Shown: positions 51,849-63,640 of the stretch, one piece after another
Position numbering within the stretch: position 1 is the first letter of the stretch
Layout: every line of letters begins with the position of its first letter
Assembly (NCBI GenBank): GCA_021014325.1
Contig: CM037461.1
Span: 24,475,376 to 24,539,375, forward strand
Source of the DNA: Plazaster borealis
Taxonomy: Eukaryota; Echinodermata; Asteroidea; Forcipulatida; Labidiasteridae
Length of the DNA stretch: 64,000 bases
Reading direction: 5' to 3'
Made by a program: the position numbers and the translations under genes
Notes under the pieces: model-generated
Seen by the model: only the letters and a program-made list of their open reading frames with translations
Databases searched by the model: none
What the model was told of the DNA's origin: nothing

Positions 51849-54800
51849 CTATACAAACAAAATAAAAACAACAACAAACTAAATAATAATGGCTGTATCC
51901 AAAGACCAAGTTTCAGTCCGTATCCGAATTGGCGGCTAAAGCTATAGACGGGTCCCCTGTCTTATTGGCGGCTAAAGCTATAGACGGGTCCCCTGTCTTT
52001 ATCCGCAAGGATAAAGACAGGCACTGGTTTTACAGACCCAATGATTTCATTGGATACAATGATTTCATTGGATAAAATGATTTCATTGGATAAAATGATT
52101 TCATTGGATAAACGGGCAGTGGCGTATGCTTTCCATATCTGTGTTATGATTGGTCCGCTCAGAAGTGACGTGTTTGTCAGCTACACCGTCAGCAGGAACT
52201 TTTTCGATCGTCTGCTGCTGCGAGCGTGTACATAATATTGTATGTAATGTTGTTTATACACAATTATTCACGAGCCTCGAAGTGTGACATCAGATGTTCA
52301 GGCTACTACAGCTACAGCCACGACCACGACTCTTGCTGAGGGTTTTGCTAAGGACGTCCTATATTTCAATGCATGATAATGCGGAAATCTATCCGTTGCC
52401 GTAAATTCAGACAAAGCTTTATAGAAACTCTAACGTACCATTTTTGTCTGCCACAGAAGTAGGATTTTTCTCAAACTGAACTCCACTTGCGCAGAATGAC
52501 ATTGCCATTATATCCTCACTAGAGGGCGCTAAATGCATATTGCTGGACTTGGACTGAGAAGAATTGGCAAAGATGGGTGAGTCTTCTGGTAGCAAAAGAC
52601 CACTAGAGGGCGCTACACTTGTGTTGGAAGAGTTCATCACTAGCTGAGGGGAATCTATCAAGATAAACAATTTCAAATCTTTTATAACATTTTATTGAGA
52701 TTCAACGTAGATGGAGTTGACTTTAACATAAACCCTCCAATGTATGTTTCAGTCTCACATGCAAAGCTCACCCATACAAAGAGGGACACAAGGTTCTGGA
52801 ATTCACGCTCGTATTATCCCTTTTTCCGGAGGTTATCGTTCAATCCCGGATTCCAGACCTTTGTCTATTTGTTATACAAATGTGGCATACATGAATGGAC
52901 AGGCTGCCTTCATTTTTTATCATTGTATTCGGCTCAATGGGCGGTAAGTCCAAGGGTTTTGATATTCCAGCATAGCATGGCGATATACTAGAAGTGCATA
53001 CTCATATTTTCTCACAAGACAATAACAAATCCTGGTGCTAATAACAAGAACTTTGGTGTTTTTCCTATGTCAAGTTGGTTTCATTGTGGCAACGATATTT
53101 TCAAAAGAAATCGATTACTCCAGTTGCTCCAAAAAGTTCAACAAATAATAATACCGCGCATGGGCATCTTTTTTCAGAATACTGACCTGAAGTGGTTAAA
53201 GGCACTGAACACGTTTGGAAATTGTTAAAGACCAGTGTTCTCACTTGGTGTATCCCAACATATGCATAAAATAACAAGCCTGTGAAAATTTGGGCTCAAT
53301 TGGTCATCCAAGTTGCAAGAAAATGATGAAAGAACAAACACCCTTGTTGTCAGATAGGAATAAAAAACTTCTTGCAAGAAGTTTTTATTATTTTAGTGAG
53401 AAATTACCTCTCAAAAACTACGTTACTTCAGAGGGAGTCGTTTCCAACAATGTTTTATACTATCAACAGCTCTCCGTTGCTTGTTACCAAGTAAGTTTTT
53501 ATGCTAATATTTGTTTTGAGTCATTACCAAACGTGTACGATACCTTTAAATTAATTTCTTTTTTAAATGAGGGTTTTCATAGAGACTGATTATGAATTTG
53601 TTGGGGAAGGTAAAGAAGGACTAGTACCTGTTGCTGGTGAGTAAAGACTGCCTGAGATGGGAGAGAAAGCTGGAGAGCAGATGAGACCAGTGGATGAAGA
53701 CCCTTGACGACAAGGTGTCCAACGACCAGGTGTCATCTTACTAGAGATAGGACTTGATGAAAACTGACTCTGTGGAGAAATTCAACAAGAATTGTCAATA
53801 AGTAACAACTGACTGTGATATGGAAGGTCTAGAGCTTGATTCTTACAGAACCGTTGTGTAGGTGGAGAGTGAAAAAAAAGGGGATATATTTTGGTTGTAT
53901 AGCTTGTGTGAAGTGTGTGGAGTGTGATGCCATAACAGCATGGTATCTTGGCTTGGCCCCATTTTTACCTGCATTATTTGAGGTCTAATGTCCATAAAAC
54001 TGCGATCGCTGTTTGCCTTAGTTTATCCTGTAACACTTCTGCTTCAATATTATTCAACATATTGCAGTACGACACAGATACACAAATGTCTGTATACAAA
54101 CAGTGGATGATTTGGATTGAAAACAGAACATTTTCCAGTCATAAAATTTGCAGCCAGATAACTCAATCTTCCATTGACCAACTCAACTTGAGACAACTCG
54201 ACTGTTGACAAACTAAACAGCGATGTGAATTTGACAAGTTAACAATAAACCTTTCAGCTTACTTGGACGGATCCAGGCGTGTTGACAAGACTGATATCTG
54301 AACTTGATAATGTGGACTCATCTACTTGTCTGATTGGAGAGACCTGATGAGTTCAAAACAAAAACATGAAGAAATGTAAGGTCATGACTCATCAATTCCA
54401 TTTAGAAATCAATTTATATATTTCTAGCACAATTGTTAGCGTGATTTAAGATTAAGTCTAGATCAAAAGGAAGTACACAAGTCTAGGCAGAAGGACCAGT
54501 TACCTTGTTATGTCACTAGTCCCCCAGCTTTTTCACAAGTCCATATTTAAATTTAACTATTTCATTACACATCTAACAGTGCAAGCAGCAATAACAGGAT
54601 GGTGAATAGGAAAGGAGAATAAATGTTTATTTTTAGATGTGGGAGGAAAACCCCAAGTGGGGAAAATCCATGAAATCAGGGCTCCAGTCTGAGGTGGGAT
54701 TCGAACCGGGGTCCAGAGAGGTGAAAGGCAGGTAAAAAACCCACTGAGCCAACCTGATCCTCATAAAATGTAGATAGGTTTTAAATAAGGATGTTTTTTT

Positions 54801-57800
54801 TTCAGCTATGGACTAGCCAGCCGAACCACTCAGGGAGAACTTGACTGGTCCTCAGGTGTTTTGAGTAGCGTTTAGCCAGTGGACCACTGTTAAGGGAGAA
54901 ATAACAGGAACAAGAAGGGAAAAGATGTACCTGTGGAGAAGGAATATCTGAGATTCTTTCTGGGGAGTGTTCATCACTGAGTACACCTCTAGCTGGTGTT
55001 ACAGTAGGACTTGATTCTCCGATACTAAACAGCTTACGACGCAGGGTAGACGTACTTAATTCATTAGCATCATCCCCTTCCTTGTCTTCTAGGTTAAATC
55101 TGTCTCCTTAGAATTTAAAGATAATAATGATTAGCAAAATCATCTTTCTTGGTATCAAATTTGTTATTATTTTATCTTTCTAGAATGGGAGTGTCTAAAT
55201 GACACACAGCTCTTACAAAGCACTTCATAACACCAGAGGGCGTCTCAAAGCCCTCAATACTTTTGCTACAAGGTATACGGAGCTATGTTCAAAATATACG
55301 ACACACTTATTTACATAGTACCATGTAACGGTTTACAAGGTGCTGTGGCGCAATCTGCAGCCAACCACACCAGAAAACACCGGGCAAACCCCTTCTCTTA
55401 ACGATAAGTGTACTGGGTTCTTTTACGTGCATTACACAAAATACGGGACCGATGGCTTTACGTCCCATCTTAAGGACAAAGCAATAATGGTTAGGTGTCT
55501 TGCTTAAGGACACAAGTGTCACGACCGGGACTGGAACCCACACTCTGCTGATCAGAAACACCAGAGCTTGAGTCCAGTGCTCTTAACCACTCGGCCGCAA
55601 CACCCCAGAGCGGTAGGAACATTCTAACTTGATCGGTTGAATATTCCAGCAGGCAAACCTGAATTATTTCACGAAATTGACAGATTTATGAAGAATATCT
55701 GACATCCAAAACCCCTCGCCAGAAAATGTATGCTGCCATGGAATATTAATCCGTTGAGATTAATAGCTTTTTACAGGTAAGATTTGAATTATGGAGCTCT
55801 GACAAGTTTAGACCCCAGAAGCGGACCCTCATATCTGCAGTATTTATACCAAAGTGAAAGGCCTCTAGGGCTAGGTTCGTTTAGTACTTCAAACTCACTT
55901 CTAATTGACAGTCAAAACAATTTTAATTTATCAAAATCAGAATTTACCAAGTACAGCTAGAAGATCGAAATCCATTGGTAAAGACACAGTGGTCTGGCAA
56001 GACACTAGGGAGAAAATACAATTAAGAAATGTCAAAAAGCAACAAGAACAAAGTTTGCAATTCTTTTCATAAATGACTGATTTTTCATGTCTTTACAAAT
56101 GTCATCCAGGGCTCAATACAATCTTGAAGAGGCAGAGTACATTTTCTTTAAGGCACATCCATTAGGACACTGAATATGACTGCAATGACACTGATTTGGG
56201 CCCTATTTCATAGAGCTGCTTAACCAGAAAAAATTTTCTCAGCAATTTTCTGTTCAGCAAAACTAAGCAGAAACCAGGCAGAGATGGTACGTGTGATGTG
56301 GCATTTTCGCTGTTTACTTTAATTTGGTATTAAAGCAAAATTGTTTACAGCCTACAATACAATATGATATTAAGCCCGGTTCATACTTTCGCTGTGAAGT
56401 GTTTATTGGGATCTTGACACATCAAATTCGTTTAGCATTCGCAGGAAGTATGGACTAGGCTTTATGTGGTGAAAACATCTACACAGTAAACAGTCAGCAG
56501 TTAGTGCTTTGCACACAGCTGTTCCACCACACACAACCCATGTGCTTGACTAGTTTCAAATGGTTCGTCAAATTGCTGGAAATCGCACCAATAGTAGGAG
56601 GGTTAATGCCCAGCCTGATGCACACTTAAGATGGCCTAGAGTTGGACCTACCTTCAGCTCTATCCTGTTGTTTTATACTCATATTAACTTGAGGACTGCA
56701 ATCAATACTGTCTTCTGCTTCTGCAACTAAATAATTCAAGTTGGAACCATTGTTGTTTGAAGTTGAAAGATTTCAGTTTTTGTAAATGCAAAGTGAATAA
56801 AGCAATTCAACCTGTAACAATTGCAACAAGTTCAAGATTTAAAAAAACCAAATGTTCAATTAACTTTTGATGGTACAAGTCCCTGTGTTAGGATTGTGTG
56901 CTCTTATAATTTTGTACTTTAGTAAATTTTTATTAATAAACACCTGAGAGTTTATGCAAGTTTGGGTAAAGTCTGGTCATGTGTATTAACATGCGGTATA
57001 TAGACCAGCTCTGTGAACTAGGCAAAACGGCCACTAAACAAGCATATTGTGTAAAAGTTCTGTATGCACTCTTGTGAGGGAAGTATCAAATCAACCGTTT
57101 TCTTTGTGCGCATATTGTCTTTGTGTTTTTTGGCAAGTAGAATTTGAGCAGCATAAAGAATGGCCCTTGAACATGAAGAATAATTCTAAATATATCAGTG
57201 AAAGAAAAGCACAAATTCTGATGTTTAAATTTTTATTTTTTTTAACAGTATTTATTAATGGCAATAACAGTGTGAGGAGCCGGTCTTCACTGCATGGTAG
57301 TGACCCATAAACTAGTTATTTCCCATCATGTTTTCTTCTGTTGAACATTGAGTAAACTCACCTGATATTGTTGGTGGATTGGGGGAAAAAGTCACATGCT
57401 TCAATGGCTTCTTGACTGACCATGGTGATGGGACAATATGTTGCTGTGAGAAAAACTGTACACAAATAATGAAATATAACTCAGTGGATTAACTCGACAT
57501 ATGCAAAGCTTTTAATTTTTTTATTTATGAGTTTTGAGCTACTCAAACTTGCTCCGCCCAGTGGGCTGATCAAAATTTCTTGCAATCACAGAGATTTTGT
57601 ACAACAATCAGTTGAGATATTTAGAATTGCATTTAACGTATTATAAGGACAAAGTTTTCATATCAGGGAGATTTTCAAATTGTGTTCATCAGAACATGGA
57701 AAGATTGGTTTATTTTCAGGGAAATTTCTGCAGAATCAGGGAGAGTTGGCAGCTCTGTAATGACACACAAAATTTAACCAGGCTAAGGCCGTGGGGGATA

Positions 57801-59867
57801 CTCAGGGAAAATAATATTGCAAAACCTGTGAAGGATCAAATACAATGTGTAGGGGGTCCAGAAGACATGCAGACAACCAACTTGCTAACAGTACAAATAA
57901 AGAAAAATGGCCAACCACACTTAGCTTTATACAGTGTCGTGTCGTGGCCGAGCGGATAAGAACACCGAACTCAAGCTCTGGTGTTTCTGATCAGCAGAGT
58001 GTGGGTTCGAATCCCAGTCGTGACACTTGTGTCCTTAAGCAAGACACTTAACCACATGCTTTGTCCTTCGGATGGGACGTTAAGCCGTAGGTCCCGTGTG
58101 TTGTGTAATGCACGTAAAAGAACCCAGTGTACTTATCGAAAAGAGAAGGGGTTCACCCCGGTGTTCCTGGTTTGATCGGCAGCATATTGCGCACAGCACC
58201 TTGTAAACCATTACATGGTGCTATGTAAAGGACTTGGTCTCATACTTCAAAAACGTAGCTCCACAATACCTTGCAGGAAAATAATGAACGTTAAAAGCGC
58301 CTTATGTGTGCTATATAAGAAGCCACTATTATTATTATTATTATTCAGTGTTTTTCAGTTTTCTATAGCACTGTTATTAAAGGGGTACATTACCTGCGGA
58401 TTGGTTGCTTTGTGCAATAAAAAGCATTTGTTATAAAATTTAAATGGTTGGAAAGATGTTTTAACAGTATAATATACCTGGAAATTGTGTCGGTTTTCCT
58501 TTTACTATGTGAACTAATACGGTCCCTAATTTTGTGGAGTCAAAAAATTTGTTCTACAAAATGGTGGACTGTGTTAGTTAATGACGTAAAAGGAAAACCA
58601 CACTATTTCAAGGAATATTTGTGTGGATCATTATATTCTACTTTTAAAATATCTTTCCAACCATATTAATTTCATAACAAACGCTTTTTACAGTCCAAGC
58701 TCCAAGGCGCCCAATCCGAAGGAAATGTGCACCTTTAGAGAAAGAAGAGGAACTTGGGGTTTGGGTTTTACCTGATCAATAGCTTGCTGTGCTCTCTCTT
58801 CAGTGTCACTATCTAACGTACTCTCTTGTTGTATTGGATACTCGTCAATGTCAGCTGGATGTAGGACTGCAAGGTGGTCTATTGACCAACGGAACTTACC
58901 TTTACTCTGGAAAAAACAAAAAACAATAAGAAGTGATTTACATCAAACCAATTCAGGGAATGATTTGGTCCAGCTATTTTCCAAAGCAAAATATTTAGAC
59001 TGAACTTGTTTTGTGCACACTGAATGCTAATTATTGAGGAGCAAATGGTGATTTTTGAGTAGCAACTGATACATTTTGTGTAGCATTTTGCTCTGCTATA
59101 CAAGGGAAATTATTCACTGCAATTATTGTAGATCAAAACAATTAAATATCAAGTGATAAACCACAAGGGAAACTGACTGGGTCAATTTGAAAATAATTGT
59201 GGGTTCAACAAAGAAAAATTGACTAGAGCGGGACTTGAACACGCGGCCTCAGGATTCAAATACTGCTACCAACTGAGCTATCTAGCCCTAATGTTGGTGG
59301 TCTCCCTATTTTGCCATTATCTTTGTTTGGGGTGCCAGTCAGAAGCAATTTAACCTGTAACTGCCGTATAGCCAGGGATTACACCCAAGTTTACGATACA
59401 ACCTGGGACAACCATTTAAGTCAAAGGATTTTAAATTTGCTGGAGGCTTCAGTGAAATACATAATTCTTGAACATATCGCACGTTTAAACATGGCCATGT
59501 GATCTTCAACCAATCAGAATGGATAAACTGTCCCGGGTATTTATGAACACAAATTGCTAAACTATTTCAAAACTAAGTTGTAGCCAAATTGTGCTTGCAT
59601 GTTTGAGGTGAATGTGGTGAGGTGGTTGTAGGGATGGTTTGACTGTGGGGAGGAGCTGAGGGTGATGGGGGGGGGCAAGGTGAGAGAGGTATTATACAAT
59701 TCTAGATTTACCTGTGAACTGGAAGGGGTCAATACACTTTTAGAAAAGACAGATGGACTAAACTGCGTCAGATGAAGGCTGTCCACACTGTCTGCTTCAA
59801 ATGGATTCAAGGTTGTATTTTTGCTTGACATACTTGAGTCGGGGGGCACTTCCTGTTTACAATCCAT
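51163..59867 (-). CDS. BORA: Protein aurora borealis (Aurora A / Plk1 activator)
   Basis: Ten coding exons: 59867-59712, 58906-58772, 57443-57362, 56726-56652, 56004-55948, 55106-54931, 54343-54263, 53769-53628, 52654-52439, 51848-51163; 1806 nt, 601 aa. Bora binds Aurora A and promotes its activation of Plk1 at mitotic entry. Family features seen in order: LNPFE and SPSVF (residues about 20-40); GKFRWSIDHLAVLHPADID (55-73); VPSPW (about 101-105); CQTTVSLPMDFDL (152-164); LRRKLF (190-195), a cyclin-docking RxL motif; SP/TP-rich segments with QFSSSPISS and PAFSPISGSLYSP; and DSGFNT (556-561), which fits the beta-TrCP phosphodegron DSGxxT/S known from vertebrate Bora. Many SP and TP sites suit Cdk and Plk1 control. 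The vertebrate protein is of similar length (about 560 aa). Confidence 0.92.
51905..52425. repeat. Compound repeat block in BORA intron 9
   Basis: A duplicated 40-bp piece ('ggcggctaaagctatagacg' twice, 51930-52000), an 18-bp tandem (next entry), then the 44.8-kb dispersed repeat reversed, then a broken F2 end. It fills nearly the whole 590-bp intron. Confidence 0.65.
52041..52113 (+). repeat. 18-bp tandem repeat, 4 copies
   Basis: Units of 'atgatttcattggataaa'. Confidence 0.85.
52439..52654 (-). CDS. BORA: BORA exon 9
   Basis: 216 nt, phase 1 to 1. Acceptor TTGATAG|ATTCC; donor AATG|GTACGT. Residues 302-374, Ser-rich (LLLPEDSPIF, SSQSKSSNMHLAPSSED). Confidence 0.85.
53196..53549 (+). mobile_element. 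MITE, family T5, with TTAA flank
   Basis: 'ttaaaggcactgaacacgtt' start, 'gatacctttaaatta' end, body as at 1007-1373. In BORA intron 8. Confidence 0.75.
53628..53769 (-). CDS. BORA: BORA exon 8
   Basis: 142 nt, phase 0 in, 1 out. Acceptor CTCCACAG|AGT; donor ACAG|GTACTA. Residues 255-302: SQFSSSPISS, GRWTP and PAFSPISGSLYSP, the block shared with vertebrate Bora. Confidence 0.9.
54263..54343 (-). CDS. BORA: BORA exon 7
   Basis: 81 nt, phase 0 to 0. Acceptor TCATCAG|GTC; donor CCAA|GTAAGC. Residues 228-254 (VSPIRQVDESTLSSSDISL). Confidence 0.83.
54640..54762 (-). mobile_element. tRNA-derived SINE, family D
   Basis: Minus strand reads 'ggttggctcagtgggtt' (A box) and 'cccggttcgaatcccacc' (B box). 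The sequence between is too long and irregular for a tRNA gene. In BORA intron 6. Confidence 0.55.
54931..55106 (-). CDS. BORA: BORA exon 6
   Basis: 176 nt, phase 1 in, 0 out. Acceptor TTCTAAG|GAGA; donor CACAG|GTACAT. Residues 169-227, with LRRKLFSIGESSP, a cyclin-docking-like motif followed by an SP site. Confidence 0.9.
55205..55606 (-). mobile_element. tRNA-Leu-derived SINE, full length
   Basis: Minus strand: head 'ttgcggccgagtggttaaga', 'gcactggactcaagctctgg', 'tgtgggttccagtcccgg', then the standard body ('gtccttaagcaagacac', 'gaagggg', 'caccttgtaaaccgttacat') to 'aagtgctttgtaagagc'. In BORA intron 5. Confidence 0.88.
55948..56004 (-). CDS. BORA: BORA exon 5
   Basis: 57-nt micro-exon, phase 1 to 1. 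Acceptor CTCCCTAG|TGTC; donor CTTG|GTAAAT. Residues 150-169 (SCQTTVSLPMDFDLLAVL), closely matching the CQTLLSLPVDF block of vertebrate Bora. Confidence 0.88.
56652..56726 (-). CDS. BORA: BORA exon 4
   Basis: 75 nt, phase 1 to 1. Residues 125-150 (AEAEDSIDCSPQVNMS). Two in-frame acceptors, 6 nt apart (TTTAG at 56728 and TTGCAG at 56722), could add or drop two residues. Donor GAAG|GTAGGT. Confidence 0.78.
57362..57443 (-). CDS. BORA: BORA exon 3
   Basis: 82 nt, phase 0 in, 1 out. Acceptor TTCTCACAG|CAA; donor TCAG|GTGAGT. Residues 98-125, with IVPSPWSVKK, matching the VPSPW motif of the family. Confidence 0.9.
57938..58345 (+). mobile_element. tRNA-Leu-derived SINE, full length, best-preserved
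   Basis: About 400 bp. Head at about 57940-58025: the ends GTGTCGT and GTGACAC can still pair as an acceptor stem (two wobbles); A box 'tggccgagcggataaga'; CAA at the anticodon position; long variable arm; B box 'gggttcgaatcccag'. The body has 'cttaagcaagacacttaacc', 'caccttgtaaaccattacat' and 'ctatataagaagccac', with an (ATT)n tail ending 58345. In BORA intron 2. Confidence 0.92.
58378..58737. mobile_element. MITE, family T3, diverged
   Basis: 'ttaaaggggtacattacctg' left and 'ggaaatgtgcacctttag' right; centre 'gtcggttttcctttta' / 'taaaaggaaaaccacac'. It ends about 35 bp from the BORA exon 2 donor. Confidence 0.75.
58772..58906 (-). CDS. BORA: BORA exon 2
   Basis: 135 nt, phase 0 to 0. Acceptor TTTTTCCAG|AGT; donor GATCAG|GTAAAA. 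Residues 53-97: SKGKFRWSIDHLAVLHPADI, the signature of Bora, then EERAQQAIDQ. Confidence 0.93.
59158..59318 (-). mobile_element. tRNA-derived SINE, family B, reversed
   Basis: 'accacaagggaaactgactg', 'gagcgggacttgaacacgcg' (B box) and 'accaactgagctatctagcc' (A box), the reverse of 46563-46730. In BORA intron 1. Confidence 0.8.
59712..59867 (-). CDS. BORA: BORA exon 1 (first coding)
   Basis: ATG at 59867-59865 in a good context (AAAAATGG); 52 codons; donor TCACAG|GTAAAT. Residues 1-52: MDCKQEVPPDSS, then LNPFEADS and LTQFSPSVFSKS, the conserved Bora N-terminus. An AG at about 59893 could be the acceptor of a 5' UTR exon whose first part lies further right. Confidence 0.9.
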
Positions 59868-60976
59868 TTTTGTTTGTTCGTAGCACGTGAAAATCTGAGA
59901 TTGAGATTAAATCAAAAATATGAAAACATGCAGATATCAAAATAAACACTACAGTAAAACATGGTAAAGGCATCAGTGTTAACTTCATAAGTACACAAAT
60001 GTTGTTCTCTACAGGAATATGGCTATCGAGATAAATAAATACTGAAATTGCAGCATGGCAAAATAGCGTTTTAGATCTGCAAATGCAATTAAAAACATAA
60101 ATGATAATATTTTACATAGCCAAGCCCACAAAAAAAAAGTAATGAAAAAAGATGTCGAATCTCACCACATTTTTTCACACTAACTTATTTATTATGACCC
60201 AATTGTCCAAAAGGCAAAATAAATATATTTAATTCCATGGAGGAATGTTTGGTGACATTTCCGTATCCGAGCGACTGCGACTGCCATTTTTTCATAATTT
60301 TTTCATTAGGCCTAACTTATATAATATGAAATAAAATAAGCATTTATTTCACTCAAAATTTGAGTCAAATGAGATATTGCTTTTTTGGTAACAATAATGA
60401 GTGAAACGGTGGCAGTCGGATATTGAAATTATTTTTCCTAACTCATAGGCCTACCCTAAGGTTGTGTTTTTGGTCATTTAACATAAGGTTTATCGCGATT
60501 AGCAAAATACCAAGAGAGGGCGCTGTTTTGCCAAGCATGTCGGGTGTAGTAAAAGGGGGCAACCCGGGAAAGCGGTAGCCTGGGCACACGACGACCGACT
60601 GTCTGTGTTGTTTATAAAATTGTTGCGACGTTCAATTCATAAGCTTGTTTACTTTTTTAGTTTGCGCAGGGCCTAGGCCATGCGTGCAAACATCGTGTAC
60701 CGCGGTATGCATTTGCCCCCTATGCCTTCCCATGATGCATTGCGGTTCTGAATCGCGATAAACCTTATTATCAGTATTAAGAATTTCTACCTCCGCCATC
60801 CCGCATCCATCCATCCATATGTACACACGCGTTTTACACACGGATTGGAAATCGAACTGATTCACTGAAAAAGTCACTCATCAACCAACGAATAACAACG
60901 ACCTCACCAACCAATGACCTGGAATGATCAGGGACCGATCGAGTCAGTCGCCCATCAATGTCAACAATGTCGGAGT

Positions 60977-61100
60977 AACTATAGAATGCAGGGCCACTTG
61001 GTCATGTTGGTGTGTGGACTATATTTCCCTTTGTTAAACAATCCCTCTTCACCAGTGTGTTCTTATATACAGCTCTGAAGTGGCCCTGCATTCTATAGTT
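60977..61100. repeat. Perfect 23-bp inverted repeat, hairpin
   Basis: 'aactatagaatgcagggcca' (+ ctt) at 60977-60999 is exactly repeated in reverse at 61078-61100, with a 78-nt spacer. It could be a small foldback MITE or a transcribed hairpin. Confidence 0.85.
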
Positions 61101-62599
61101 GAGCTACAATGTCATTTAAGTACCAAAAACATGTAACGGAATTTTTGTTTAAAAGCTGCTTACCTGAATAAATAACACACACAGCATTCGCAGATTTGCA
61201 GATTGCACTTTTAAATTTCTCAAAGTGCTGCGCCTATTTTGTTTTTAGTTTGGTCCCAGTCTAACTTTACGTTTCATTGTATATTTGAGGGAGCCTGATA
61301 CTAGACTATTTCATTGTACCTGGGTACCAGATCATAAAACACATAAATTAAACGTGCAGTGTAAAGCCATTGAGCACCACACTAAACTACGGAGTTATGG
61401 AAATGCTATGTAGATTTATAAAAACACGTTCAATCACAACAGTAAGACAAATAAATCCTTCATGTTAGGAAAGTAAATAGGCCTATACTTCTCCAGTTTC
61501 CACTTAGCTACATCCATCAACTGATGACAGTAGTTTTTGTACCCCTTCTCGATATTTTAAATTAGTCAACTCATACAGTCCACAAACAATAATTTTGCAG
61601 CTAACCAGTATATAGGCCTAATACATAGACCTACGATTTGATATCAGTGACTGAAACAAATAATAAACCCCTCAAGCCGCAGATTTAGAATGATGGGATT
61701 CTTGTGTAAATAATTAAGGAACCGTCCCTTCTTCTCACGGGTATTTAGCTAAATAATGAAGCCGTGATTAGCTCCGCAGTCCCCGGCAAACATACAGGGA
61801 TTGTCCGCTGCTGGACGATCGATGCCGGTGTTGCTCCTCCTCCCAACAATCTCAGTTGAGTGGTTTTGGAAAACATTGCAGAAGCTTTTTTATAACTGCC
61901 ACGTTTTTTGTCTTTCAAGAAGTACTAAGAATAACTCGCGTGAAACACTTGGCTATTTTTTATTTGGCAAAGGCTGTATGTTCCAGTGCTTAGCGATGGG
62001 CTTCGAAATCTGCGGTAGGCCTATTCATTTTTAAACTTAGATGCAAAAGGACCCGGTTTGTAAAATTAAGGTTCAATACAACTTGACACAAAATGTAATA
62101 AAATGAGCTAAATACAATAATCTGACGAATGGCATAGGCCCAACGTAGTTTCAATAAGTTATTTTACTTGATATTTACCACAATTATGGACATTGCATGC
62201 CCTTAATTCAAACCTTCTCTTTGTTTTCAAACTTTAATAATATGAGATTCCATAAAACGTATAGTGGAGGTATTTTCGCATATTTGGGGAAATATTATGA
62301 GTGGGCGTTACATCTGCTAGATAGGAGTTGGGGACAAGCCGAACCCATTTTATTTCACGATCACGTAAAACAAATCTTTAAGGTCAACTATGTATGACTT
62401 GTTTAACTAACTATGCATATAGGCCTACTTTTAATTAAAACTCTGATTAACTGACTGTCCCTGTCTGAACGTCTATTTACATTTTGGATAATTGAATCAT
62501 TGATAAGGACTAATAACATAGGAATTTTAATAGGATTACAATAGTATTATTAATGCATACGGGTGAACTACAGCATTTGATTTTATTCATTTGTAAAAT

Positions 62600-62722
62600 C
62601 GATTTTGGGTTGAACAAAGAAAAATTGACTTGAGTGGGATTTGAACCAACGACCTCCGGTTGAACGTGCCGGCGCTCTACCAACTGAGCTATCTAGCCCT
62701 ATGTTGGCGGTCTCCCTATTGG
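62600..62722 (-). mobile_element. tRNA-derived SINE, family B, reversed
   Basis: 'tgagtgggatttgaaccaac', 'gacctccggttgaacgtgcc', 'ggcgctctaccaactgagct', 'atctagccct' as the reverse of 46563-46730. Confidence 0.8.
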
Positions 62723-63230
62723 TTTATTATTTGACAAATAATTATTATTTGTAAAATCATATACACCTTGTAAACCAATACATGGTGCTATAATTTTATA
62801 AATTTAATAACTGGGTCTAATAATTCGAGCACACTATAGCTCCAGATATGAAAAAGTAGAGCACTTTGAGTGGCTCACGGGTATGATAAAGCGCTAAAGA
62901 ACTGAGTATTAATCTGATACGGGGCCATTCAGAAAAGTCAATGTTTAAAAAAAATTCTCAAAATTGTGGGTGGGTGGGTCAAAAGAAATAACTGAAAATC
63001 GAAATTCAGTTTTTGTTTAAACAAATTACATATATATATATTAACAAACGAATAAGAACAAATACCCAGCTGAACAAAAGCGTCAATTTCATTCCTGATT
63101 AAACTACAAAGTTGTTTGTTTAAGCCAGGAAAAGCCAGTGAAAACTATTGATGTTGGATACCTTTGATCTAAAATATCTGGTGCATTTGAGGCTTTACTT
63201 TGTTCTTCAGTGTAGATTATTATTATGACA

Positions 63231-63490
63231 TATGTCTTTTGCTGGTGGTACATCTTCAAGCGTTCTTGACCAGTCTCAGATGGTTCAGTCTTCACCAGCT
63301 ACACATCCGATCCGTGGCAGTCTTCTGTAATCTTCGGTTATGTCTTTTACTGGTGGTACATCTTCAAGCGTTCTTGACCATGTCTCAGATGGTTCAGTCT
63401 TCACTGGCTACTCTTCCGAACCAGGGCAGTCTTACGTCATATTTGACTATGTCTTTTGCTGGTGGTACATCTTCAAGCGTTCTTGACCAC
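63231..63490 (+). repeat. 108-bp tandem repeat, 2.4 copies
   Basis: 'tatgtcttttgctggtggta', 'catcttcaagcgttcttgac', 'tcagatggttcagtcttcac' recur at 63231, 63339 and 63448 (steps 108, 109). Confidence 0.88.
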
Positions 63491-63494
63491 TTAA

Positions 63495-63640
63495 TGACCA
63501 TAAAAACTTACTTTGGTAAAGAGCAAAGGATCGAGAGCTGTTGATATTATAAAACCTTGTTAGAAACGACCCCTTTGAAGTAATGCAGTTTTTAAAAAAG
63601 AGGTAATTTTTCACCCACAAATTTGAATCTGAGAAAGGCT
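63495..63640 (+). mobile_element. MITE fragment, T4/T5-like end
   Basis: 'taatgaccataaaaacttac', 'agctgttgatattataaaac', 'caaatttgaatctgagaaag' resemble the 31700-31860 part of T4. It abuts the 108-bp tandem. Confidence 0.6.

Noticed and set aside
57940..58025. Functional tRNA-Leu gene
   Set aside because: The head continues into a 320-bp SINE body with an (ATT)n tail and recurs at several places in the window; wobble-rich acceptor stem.
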